Positions 33,464 through 40,124 of a stretch of 40,124 nt of DNA are shown here, one piece after another. The notes beneath the pieces were generated by a model. It was not told the DNA's origin, searched no databases, and saw nothing but the letters and a program-made list of their open reading frames with translations. The stretch is taken from contig CASFPO010000029.1 of NCBI GenBank assembly GCA_949296805.1, positions 1 through 40,124 of the forward strand, written 5' to 3'. This stretch comes from an uncultured Bacillota bacterium (lineage in GTDB: Bacteria > Bacillota > Clostridia > Christensenellales > UBA1242). Every line of letters begins with the position of its first letter. Position 1 is the stretch's first letter. A program made the position numbers and the translations under genes.

Positions 33464-34365
33464 TTTTTTCTCCTTTTGTAATTCATAACAACTATTTCTG
33501 TGATATTTCCACGCTTACTTACCTGGCAATTTATCATTCTTTTTGCGTAAACTCTTTCAATGCTAAAGCCTTTATATAAATCATCAAAAAAGTTATCATT
33601 TTCATTTGTGTTTTTAGGGTCTGCATTTGAAAGCATGAGTAAGCAACTTTGTTTATCTAATTTTTTATAGTTCTGTGATAATTCAATTTGGTCATTATCA
33701 TCAAATCCAGACTTATCATAACTTACAAACGAGTTTTTCTCTATAAGGGGCCTATAAGGTGGATCGAAATATACAAAACTATCCTTATCAGCATTTGACA
33801 AGACTTGTCTATAATTTCCAAAACTTATTTCAACTTTTTGTAATAATTGTGAACAAAGTCTTAAATTTTCTTTATCACAAATTAAGGGATTTTTGTATTT
33901 TCCGTGTGGCACATTAAATTTTCCATCTTTATTAACTCTATAAAGTCCATTAAAGCAAGTATGATTTAGAAATATAAAATCCGCACATTTTTCATAGTCG
34001 TAATGACCATTCAAATGAATTTGATTATAACGATTCCTAACATTGTAAAAATACTTGGCCCTATCTTCGCTAGACAAATATTCATTTTCTAAAATACTTA
34101 ACGACTTAATAACTTCTTCAACATCAGCTTTAATACAACGATAACAATTTATAAGTTCTTTGTTAATGTCATTGATATATGCCTTCTCGATTTTGTAGTT
34201 TTGTAATATATGAAACAAAACGGCACCACCGCCAACAAATGGTTCAATGTATGTTTTAATTTTTCCTTCGATGAGTTCCTGTGGGAACATTTTTTCAAAC
34301 GTATCAAGAAGTTGACCTTTCCCGCCAGCCCATTTTAAAAATGGTTTAGCAACATCTTTACACAT
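33436..34365 (-). CDS. Dam-type DNA adenine methyltransferase (D12 class)
   Basis: A 309-residue SAM-dependent N6-adenine methyltransferase. KPFLKWAGGKGQLL is the opening typical of the D12 class, EPFVGGGAV (about 42-50) is the SAM motif, and FVYFDPPYRP (about 195-205) is the catalytic DPPY. Dam, DpnM and EcoRV-type enzymes share this order; GATC is a common target but cannot be assumed. A helical target-recognition region lies between the two motifs. The gene has its own extended -10 promoter in the 66-bp gap after the helicase gene and a TAGGAG site. Its end overlaps the NucS-like gene. Having a private promoter fits a need to make protection before restriction. Confidence 0.93.
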   Translation of the reverse strand: MCKDVAKPFLKWAGGKGQLLDTFEKMFPQELIEGKIKTYIEPFVGGGAVLFHILQNYKIEKAYINDINKELINCYRCIKADVEEVIKSLSILENEYLSSEDRAKYFYNVRNRYNQIHLNGHYDYEKCADFIFLNHTCFNGLYRVNKDGKFNVPHGKYKNPLICDKENLRLCSQLLQKVEISFGNYRQVLSNADKDSFVYFDPPYRPLIEKNSFVSYDKSGFDDNDQIELSQNYKKLDKQSCLLMLSNADPKNTNENDNFFDDLYKGFSIERVYAKRMINCQVSKRGNITEIVVMNYKRRKKWLKLNCLD

Positions 34366-34384
34366 TATTCACTCCTACATTTTA

Positions 34385-34393
34385 AGTATAACA
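34385..34393 (-). promoter_or_regulatory. Extended -10 promoter of the Dam-type gene
   Basis: TGT-TATACT on the minus strand, about 20 nt before the ATG, with no clear -35 box. It shares the context ATATGTTATA with the helicase promoter. Confidence 0.5.
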
Positions 34394-34431
34394 TATTTAT
34401 AAAATTTTTGCTTTAATTTTTAACAAATATT

Positions 34432-37400
34432 TTAAAGATCCGTAAAATCAATTGCATTTCTAAATAGTTTTAAAATAAATGTTAAAGCTTTATTGTTAAA
34501 TTCTTTTTTATCCAAATCATACAGATAAGGAATTATAACAACATTTTTATCGATGTTATCAATATACCGATATGGCGATAATCCTGCAGGTTTAAGAATA
34601 TTTATTATTAAAGCAATATTCCCACCACAATTTTTTAATTTATCTTTTATATTCACCACAACTTCATCTCTTTTAAAATCTTTAAATCCAGAATAGTTTT
34701 TAAAATCAATATAAACATCGTTTTTATAAAAATCAAATTTTTCATATCTATCGCCATCTCTTATCCTATCTAATTCGACATTTAAAAGATTTTTAAAGAT
34801 AAAGTATCCGGCGGTCTCTCCTAACATCCCTTTATAAATTCGTTCAAACATGGCCGGAGTTAAAATATAATTAGCCCTTTTGAAACTAACAGCATAATTA
34901 TTTTCTTTAAAAAAATCCTTAAGCCCTGGAATTAATAGCATATTTGTCAGCCCTGAATTTTGCTCATTTATAACATCTCCTATATTATCTGTGAAAGAAA
35001 TTTTTTTAGGTTTTTCACTATAGCTATACTGATTATTCTGTTTTGGCAATTTTACATAAATACTGATACCTTCGGCAGGATTATTAGTTGTTGGTGACCT
35101 TAATACTATCTCTCTCAATCTTTCCCACTTATCAATGTTTCCATTTCTAAAATCCATTATTTTTGATATATATTTTTCACTTTTTGTCCAAGCTGCTTTA
35201 GCCATATTGTTATATTGCTCGCTATTATCTTCATAATCGCTGGAACTATCAAAATAATCTAAAAAAGCTTTAAATTCTGGATTGATTAAAATACGTTTAT
35301 AATGTTTTTTTATCCCTAACATATCTAATTTTAGCTTATCATCAAAATAAATATGTATCTCTTTCGATTTATGTTTTGTTCTGCATATTCTTCCAATTGC
35401 TTGCTGAATTATTTTTGCAACGTGCAGTTTAATTGATTTAGCATCTGGGGTTTTAAAATTTGACATCCTTAGTTTATGAATGGATTCAAAGCCCTTTTCA
35501 ATATTTTCGTATGCGAGTTGTTCGTCAATCTCGCCATTCTCCTCCAAAGACTTATTTTGACATATATATTTAATAAATTGTGTTTCTTCTATTAAATCAT
35601 CATTCATATTTACAAAAATATTTGTTGGTCGATCCAAGAAAATCGAGTCGAAATCTTTCTCTTTATCCAAATAATCTAAGTCATTAATTGCTACATAATC
35701 TTGATTTTTAATGAAATTTGATGGTATTTTATATTGTAAGTTTTGTCCAGCTCCCAGTGTCTGATATGATGAAATAACCATCACTTTTTTGCCACTTGCT
35801 AATTTTTCTTCTATTTCTTTCTTTTTTTGTTCATACAAATCAACATCTCCAAAAAGCACAAAGAGATAAGCATCAATTTGCTTTTCATTTGATAGCATAC
35901 CATATATTTTTGAAGCATCTTTTATATTAAAATTTTTAGAATCACGTAATAATTTGTTGGTAATAAACAAAAATGAATATTGATTACTATCATTTAAAAA
36001 ATTTTGCATTGATACAAAAAGTTTTAAATATCTTATTTTATCAAAATCTTTTTCAATAAGCTTAAATATTTTTTCAATTTCTTTTGCAATATTTGTTGAA
36101 AACTTAGCAATTGTTTCTTCAATATTCATCTCATCAATTTTTATTGGACATATATTAATATTGGTTCTATCATAATGACAAATTTGTTTTGAAAATCCTT
36201 GTCGCAAAATTTCTCTTTCTTCTTTTGTTATATGTTCAAATTGAATATCTAATTTCGCTTCTAAATAATTTAAATCGAAATTACCAGTTACTGTTCTTAT
36301 TGATGAAGATGCTGAAATTCCAATAACCTTCGCCTTACTGCAAACATTAAGCAATATTTTTTCGGGAGAATCATTGATTGCTATATAATTAATTTTTGAT
36401 TGAGTATCAAACAAATCGCTATCAACTATTGCATAATATCGGAAACCCTTTTCATAAGATGTAAAATCTAAATCTTGTGCCAAAGGTCTTTTCATGAAGT
36501 CTTTATTTCGCTTATTTTTCACAATTGTTTTAGAAAAATACTGTAAATATCGTCCCTCTAAACCAAATTCAGCAAGAACAGTCTTTACACATGCATCATA
36601 AGAGATTAAATTTTTATCTTCATTTAATTCAAGTTTTAATTGTTTATAATTATTTGCTATAAATCCAACACCTATTTGAAAAAAAGTTAGAAAATTATTT
36701 AAATCAAATAATAAACTTCTTAGACTTTGTAATTTGTCATTAGAATAATCTGAAGGAACTATTTTGTTAATGTTTTCGTTTTTTTCAGTGTTCAAAAGTA
36801 AAAAAGACTTATTTTCTGGTAGTATACTTATAAATCTATGGTCTTGAAACATAAAATATGCACCATCTTGAACATTACTTTCTAACTTATGCAAGAATTG
36901 AAGATTATATTTTTGTTTTAAATCTTCAGCATATTTTTTTATTTGTTCTATAATTTCATTTGGATTTAAGAAATTATAGGAAACATTTTTCCTTTCTATA
37001 TTATAATGACTAGGCATCATTAACTTCTTTGTAAAATCACAAACTGTTAATCCAGCATATATTGCATGAAAAAGATCTAAAAGGGCTACTTTTGAATTTA
37101 TAGCATTTTGTATGATGCTATTAAGCATATTTTCTTTTGCCGAATCAAATTCATCTATGAAAATTATTGAATCATTTATTATATCGTCACCAATAATGGT
37201 ATAGGACGGTCTTATTATTGTTGAATTCATTGCCAAAAACTTATCTACAGTCATAAATATAATTTTTGCTTTATCTGTTAATACTGCAGGGTATAATATC
37301 TTAATCCACGGATGTTCTTCCATAATAAATTTAAATCGTTGATCATAATTTCTTTTTTTATTATTGTCATCAAACAATACTAAAGTTTCGATTATAGATC

Positions 37401-37833
37401 TAAACTCAGGCTCCCATTCTTCTCTCAAGCTGTTCATTGCCTCATTCTTGAACTCTATATTTAAATTTGATTTTATAATCTCAATAAGAACTTTGACATG
37501 TTTTGTTGCATTAGCAAATTTTATTTTTTCTGGGAATTCTTTATATACATCATTAAAATTATCAATAATAGAATCTACATTACTTTTAATATATAGTACT
37601 TGATTATTAAATGCATTTAATTTATTTGCCTTGACAAATTTTTCTTGTAATTTTTCATAAGCTAAATTTTTCTTTAGTGGAGTGATATAGAAAACTTTTT
37701 TATCTAATATTTCAAAATTGTTAAACATAAAATCAACAACATTATATGTTTTCCCGCTACCAGTTGGCATATCAAAAAGTAATAAGCCGTTATCCTTATC
37801 ATCTAAACAATACTTTTTTAATAAATTTTGCAT
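34432..37833 (-). CDS. SF2 helicase with C-terminal PD-(D/E)XK nuclease-like domain
   Basis: A protein of 1133 residues. Walker A is MPTGSGKT (22-29). The motif Ia region reads YITPLKKNLAYEKL, and the Walker B/motif II box is DEFD (227-230). Motif III-like ISASSSIRTVTG and a GQNLQYKIP segment follow. Motif VI is AIGRICRT (about 808-816). About 130 residues separate the expected motif I/Ia and II more widely than usual, pointing to an inserted helical domain. The C-terminal 140 residues contain FDFYKNDVYIDFKNYSG (about 1034-1050), a D...DxK pattern like a PD-(D/E)XK site. It is the first gene of the defence cluster with an extended -10 promoter and a GGAG site. The layout recalls restriction translocases, but no type I or III partner (HsdS, Mod) is present. 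Function beyond ATP-driven DNA or RNA processing is inferred. Confidence 0.8.
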   Translation of the reverse strand: MQNLLKKYCLDDKDNGLLLFDMPTGSGKTYNVVDFMFNNFEILDKKVFYITPLKKNLAYEKLQEKFVKANKLNAFNNQVLYIKSNVDSIIDNFNDVYKEFPEKIKFANATKHVKVLIEIIKSNLNIEFKNEAMNSLREEWEPEFRSIIETLVLFDDNNKKRNYDQRFKFIMEEHPWIKILYPAVLTDKAKIIFMTVDKFLAMNSTIIRPSYTIIGDDIINDSIIFIDEFDSAKENMLNSIIQNAINSKVALLDLFHAIYAGLTVCDFTKKLMMPSHYNIERKNVSYNFLNPNEIIEQIKKYAEDLKQKYNLQFLHKLESNVQDGAYFMFQDHRFISILPENKSFLLLNTEKNENINKIVPSDYSNDKLQSLRSLLFDLNNFLTFFQIGVGFIANNYKQLKLELNEDKNLISYDACVKTVLAEFGLEGRYLQYFSKTIVKNKRNKDFMKRPLAQDLDFTSYEKGFRYYAIVDSDLFDTQSKINYIAINDSPEKILLNVCSKAKVIGISASSSIRTVTGNFDLNYLEAKLDIQFEHITKEEREILRQGFSKQICHYDRTNINICPIKIDEMNIEETIAKFSTNIAKEIEKIFKLIEKDFDKIRYLKLFVSMQNFLNDSNQYSFLFITNKLLRDSKNFNIKDASKIYGMLSNEKQIDAYLFVLFGDVDLYEQKKKEIEEKLASGKKVMVISSYQTLGAGQNLQYKIPSNFIKNQDYVAINDLDYLDKEKDFDSIFLDRPTNIFVNMNDDLIEETQFIKYICQNKSLEENGEIDEQLAYENIEKGFESIHKLRMSNFKTPDAKSIKLHVAKIIQQAIGRICRTKHKSKEIHIYFDDKLKLDMLGIKKHYKRILINPEFKAFLDYFDSSSDYEDNSEQYNNMAKAAWTKSEKYISKIMDFRNGNIDKWERLREIVLRSPTTNNPAEGISIYVKLPKQNNQYSYSEKPKKISFTDNIGDVINEQNSGLTNMLLIPGLKDFFKENNYAVSFKRANYILTPAMFERIYKGMLGETAGYFIFKNLLNVELDRIRDGDRYEKFDFYKNDVYIDFKNYSGFKDFKRDEVVVNIKDKLKNCGGNIALIINILKPAGLSPYRYIDNIDKNVVIIPYLYDLDKKEFNNKALTFILKLFRNAIDFTDL

Positions 37834-37862
37834 TTATACACTCCAGAAATAATCTATAAATA

Positions 37863-37871
37863 ATTATAACA
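37863..37871 (-). promoter_or_regulatory. Extended -10 promoter of the helicase gene
   Basis: TGT-TATAAT on the minus strand (37863-37871), about 30 nt before the ATG. The -35 region is poor (TGTAGA). Confidence 0.6.
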
Positions 37872-37924
37872 TATTTTCGTAAATTTTCTACACTTATTTA
37901 AGAATATTTAAAAATCTACAAAAA

Positions 37925-37950
37925 AAGATAGCAACTTTAATTTGCTATCC
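37925..37950 (-). terminator. Minus-strand terminator upstream of the helicase promoter
   Basis: GATAGCAA/TTGCTATC perfect 8-bp stem with a 7-nt loop, followed on the minus strand by TTTTTTT. It would insulate the defence cluster from readthrough. Confidence 0.75.
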
Positions 37951-38066
37951 TATTTTTTGCTAGTTTCAGAGTTTATAGACCTTTGTTAAAGTTTTAATAT
38001 GATTTTTTCAAAAACACCAAACTTTTTTAGCCAAAGCTTTTAACAAGCTCATTAAATAGTCAACAA

Positions 38067-38094
38067 AATACTAGCAAAACGGCTAGTATTTTTT
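38067..38094 (+). terminator. Plus-strand terminator-like hairpin
   Basis: AATACTAGC/GCTAGTATT perfect 9-bp stem followed by TTTTTT. No plus-strand gene is seen before it, so it may end a small RNA or be a leftover of a lost gene. Confidence 0.55.
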
Positions 38095-38365
38095 CATTTG
38101 CTATCAATCCCCAAATTTCCTTACATCTACCGACGCCTATGCTCAATATTTATGAGAAATGCTGTCTATTTAGACTATTTAAAACTTCCTAGAACTAAAT
38201 AAAATGTAAAAAAGTGGCATATGAGTATTGATTTTAAAAAATCTTATGGCGAAATCTAATTAAAAGGTTGGAGAAATAAATTTTTCTTCAACCTTTTGCA
38301 ATTTTAGTAAAAAAATAGAAAAAGTTAACAAAAAAAGAAAACAAAACGAATAAGGAGGTGTTATA
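38095..38365. other. Non-coding stretch before the toxin-like gene
   Basis: No gene is supported. A hairpin with arms AAAAGGTTG (38262-38270) and CAACCTTTT (38288-38296), extended by AGAAA/TTTCT, lies about 70 nt before the 38366 start. No clear promoter could be chosen. Confidence 0.4.
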
Positions 38366-38659
38366 ATGGGCTCAGGTGGAGTTCCCAATAGAACAATAGA
38401 ACGAGTAGATGGCAGACGTGGTGACCTACCAACACGTGGGGCAAAACCAAATTCAAGATATGATTTGTATGTAAATGGAGAAAAAGTACAAAGTAGATGG
38501 TTTAATTCAAGTGGAAGAGTTATAAGAAATAGAGATTTTAGCCATCAAGACGCACATAATAATCATGAGTTTCCACACGATCATAATTGGAGTTGGGAAA
38601 AGGGTTTCCCAGCGAGAAATCCTGAGAATTTAAATCCAGATTATAATCTTTATTTTTAA
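38366..38659 (+). CDS. Small His-rich protein resembling a polymorphic-toxin tip domain
   Basis: A protein of 97 residues with a strong AAGGAGGTG ribosome-binding site. It opens MGSGGVPNRTIERVDGRRGD and contains NSRYDLYVNGEKVQSRWF followed by a His-rich segment DAHNNHEFPHDHNW. The pattern 'polar beta hairpin, then H..H..PHxHxW' is like C-terminal toxin domains I have seen in Firmicutes polymorphic toxins and phage-borne cassettes, usually at the end of a long delivery protein. Here it stands alone, without signal peptide or membrane segment. The His cluster could bind a metal. It is followed after 12 nt by the DUF4417/zinc-ribbon gene. The toxin reading is tentative. Confidence 0.45.
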   Translation: MGSGGVPNRTIERVDGRRGDLPTRGAKPNSRYDLYVNGEKVQSRWFNSSGRVIRNRDFSHQDAHNNHEFPHDHNWSWEKGFPARNPENLNPDYNLYF

Positions 38660-38671
38660 AAGGAGAAGAAA

Positions 38672-39892
38672 ATGACAAAACAATTAAGTGATTATGAGAT
38701 AGAAAAACAAAAGAAAAAGCAAGAACTTGTCAGAAATGAATTTTTATACCAAAATAATTCAGCTGGAAAATATGAATTTCCTATAATTAAAAAGCAAAAT
38801 ATTGATGTAAATAAAATTGAATTTTTAAGTTATGTTAACACCAAAAAAAATGATGATACAAACAAAAATAAAACGATTCACTTTTTTACTTATGATTGGA
38901 AATTTGAAAAAGTTTATGAAAATGCTGAAGAAGAGTTAGAAAAATTGAGTCAATATTTTTGTTTGCTTAGTCCTGACTTTAGTGTTTTTACAAATATGCC
39001 TCTTGCCCTTCAAATTGAAAGTGTTTTTAAAAATAGATGGTGTGGTGCTTACTGGCAGTCAAAAGGATTAAAAGTTATTCCAACGATTTCATGGGGAGAT
39101 GAAAGAAGTTTTGAGTTTTGTTTTGATGGAATTGAAGAAGGCTCAATTGTTGCAGTATGCACTTATTATAGAGAAAATTGTGAAGAAGAGTTTATGCTAG
39201 GTTATAATGAAATGTTAAAGCGAATAAAACCAAGTATAGTTTTGTGCTATGATGAGCCTTTTAAATCAATGAAAGGAAATATTAAAGAATTCTTACCAAC
39301 AACTTATGAATGGACAAAAGATTTAAATTGGAAAGACTTAATTCATTTTAAATGGGAAAAACAAAATAAAAATGTTTCGGGATTAAATGAAAACAACTTT
39401 AAATATTTTAAGTATGATGATCCTTATGTGAAAGACCAATTAGTAAAATGTTCAATCTGTGGACATATTGCAATGCAAGACCAATATGGCAATGGCGAAT
39501 GCAAAAATTGTGGTTGGAAATTCAGTAAAGATGAAGAATTATTAGAGAAAAAAGCAGGAATAAGTTACCCAATGCTTGTTACTCCAACAACCGCAAGAGA
39601 ACAATATAAAAAAGGATTGCCATTTAAAGCGACATTTGATGAATTTGTTAATGGATTATATTTTTATAGCGAAATGCTTTTTGAATATAATAATGAAGTA
39701 TATGAGGTATTTTTAAGGGCTAATAAGAATTCAAAAAGTAATGAAGATTGTGATATTGTATTTTGTTCAAAAAATATGCAACAAGAATATAAAACTAGAC
39801 AAGATTTTGAAAGCAAAGCCAATATCGGTGGCATTTTATTAAAAGAATTATGGAGTAAAATTAATAACCCTTCATACATGTATTGTGGATAA
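38672..39892 (+). CDS. DUF4417-domain protein with zinc ribbon
   Basis: A protein of 406 residues. The N-terminal coiled segment is followed by the DUF4417 domain (about 48-210), recognised by LSPDFSVFTNMPLALQIES, GLKVIPTISWGDE and FDGIEEGSIVAV. A zinc ribbon follows with Cys 260, 263, 277 and 280 (CSICG...CKNCGW). The last 120 residues (TFDEFVNGLYFYSEMLFEYNNEVYEV) look like a small alpha/beta domain similar to immunity-type proteins. DUF4417 has no known activity and is frequent in phages and mobile elements of Firmicutes. AAAGGAGAAG precedes the ATG, and the gene is coupled to the toxin-like gene, for which it could be the partner. Confidence 0.7.
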   Translation: MTKQLSDYEIEKQKKKQELVRNEFLYQNNSAGKYEFPIIKKQNIDVNKIEFLSYVNTKKNDDTNKNKTIHFFTYDWKFEKVYENAEEELEKLSQYFCLLSPDFSVFTNMPLALQIESVFKNRWCGAYWQSKGLKVIPTISWGDERSFEFCFDGIEEGSIVAVCTYYRENCEEEFMLGYNEMLKRIKPSIVLCYDEPFKSMKGNIKEFLPTTYEWTKDLNWKDLIHFKWEKQNKNVSGLNENNFKYFKYDDPYVKDQLVKCSICGHIAMQDQYGNGECKNCGWKFSKDEELLEKKAGISYPMLVTPTTAREQYKKGLPFKATFDEFVNGLYFYSEMLFEYNNEVYEVFLRANKNSKSNEDCDIVFCSKNMQQEYKTRQDFESKANIGGILLKELWSKINNPSYMYCG

Positions 39893-39951
39893 AAAGTATG
39901 ACAGCAATTGACAGCAAATGTGTTAGTTTTAGGCAGTTTATGAAAGAATTA

Positions 39952-39990
39952 GACCGATAGTTGATTTTTTGACTATCGGTCTATTTTTTT
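39952..39990 (+). terminator. Strong intrinsic terminator after the DUF4417 gene
   Basis: GACCGATAGT/ACTATCGGTC perfect 10-bp stem with a 10-nt loop, then TATTTTTTT. A 20-codon frame starting at 39898 (MTAIDSKCVSF) ends at the stem but has no ribosome-binding site and is not called as a gene. Confidence 0.9.
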
Positions 39991-40000
39991 GGGACAAGAA

Positions 40001-40023
40001 AACCACAAGCAGTGCTTGTGGTT
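40001..40023. repeat. Perfect 10-bp inverted repeat
   Basis: AACCACAAGC/GCTTGTGGTT with a 3-nt loop. On the minus strand it is followed by TTTTCTTG, so it could be a weak terminator for a gene to the right, or an element end. Confidence 0.5.
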
Positions 40024-40049
40024 CCAAAAGGCTTACAGCTATGGACATC

Positions 40050-40115
40050 AAAAACCTCCTATGTTAAAATATAGTTGAAGTTTTGCCGCTTTAACTAAAA
40101 ACATAGGAGGTTTTT
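40050..40115 (+). promoter_or_regulatory. Inverted repeat masking the ribosome-binding site of the border gene
   Basis: AAAAACCTCCTATGTT (40050-40065) is the exact reverse complement of 40100-40115, with a 34-nt loop. The right arm contains AGGAGG (40105-40110), 9 nt before an ATG at 40120. In a transcript that reads through from the left, the site would be paired and closed; a transcript starting inside the loop would leave it open. This is typical of transposase genes guarding against outside transcription. Confidence 0.6.
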
Positions 40116-40119
40116 GTCT

Positions 40120-40124
40120 ATGAA
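40120..40124 (+). CDS. Start of a gene cut by the window edge
   Basis: ATG at 40120 with AGGAGG 9 nt upstream; only the first two codons are inside the window. A transposase is possible given the inverted repeat in front, but nothing of the protein is visible. Confidence 0.4.

Noticed and set aside
20870..39914. ACAGCAATTGACA occurs near 20870 and near 39901, possible att repeat
   Set aside because: The first copy lies 4.7 kb outside the recombinase end, in a host intergenic region beside a terminator. It is short and likely chance.
1..40124. CRISPR array or cas genes
   Set aside because: No regularly spaced repeats and no Cas-like proteins were found.

Overview
The window is low-GC DNA with clostridial-type gene content: an anaerobic ribonucleotide reductase with its radical activase, a phosphoketolase, an M18 aminopeptidase, and Shine-Dalgarno sites of the AGGAGG type. 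Promoters match the TTGACA-17-TATAAT consensus closely. This suggests a fermentative, anaerobic member of the Bacillota, probably an uncultured Clostridia-like lineage. The genus cannot be read from the sequence.

Layout. 1-1.5 kb: an IS3-family element with matched terminal inverted repeats and a frameshifted transposase. 1.6-25 kb: mostly chromosomal housekeeping genes. These are tRNA-Lys; a small ribbon-helix-helix regulator beside a small membrane protein; phosphoketolase; RNase R; a frameshifted HAD phosphatase; a Crp/Fnr regulator divergent from nrdD-nrdG; an alpha-oxoamine synthase; an M18 aminopeptidase; an FAD-dependent oxidoreductase; a FIST-domain protein with an aldehyde dehydrogenase; a four-gene envelope-stress-like operon related to Bacillus YdjG/H/I; and a Prx6-type peroxiredoxin.

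From about 25.5 kb to at least 39.9 kb the content becomes that of a mobile accessory island. It begins with a large serine recombinase. Next come a broken HUH-type rolling-circle Rep gene with a 40-codon gene upstream, a sigma-like HTH protein, and two strong stem-loops, one with a TAGCGA loop element reminiscent of single-strand origins. The cargo follows: a six-gene minus-strand cluster (37.8 to 29.6 kb) of helicase-nuclease, Dam-type methyltransferase, NucS-like/DUF5655 protein, PD-(D/E)XK restriction enzyme, N4/N6 methyltransferase and GmrSD-type DUF262/DUF1524 nuclease. This looks like a compact composite anti-phage locus. After it come a small His-rich toxin-like protein and a DUF4417/zinc-ribbon protein. 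The right edge carries an inverted repeat that would mask the ribosome-binding site of a gene starting at the border.

How the parts work together: nrdD/nrdG make deoxyribonucleotides without oxygen, and a palindrome centred near -41.5 of their promoter suggests control by the divergent Crp/Fnr protein. The FIST and dehydrogenase genes are translationally close and share a 5' leader of about 175 nt. Three genes (8478, 20364, 25002) lack Shine-Dalgarno sites and have a -10 box ending exactly 6 nt before ATG, so they are probably leaderless. The defence genes have very short gaps and two promoters of the same extended -10 type, one before the helicase and one before the Dam methyltransferase, so protection could be made independently of the helicase-nuclease.
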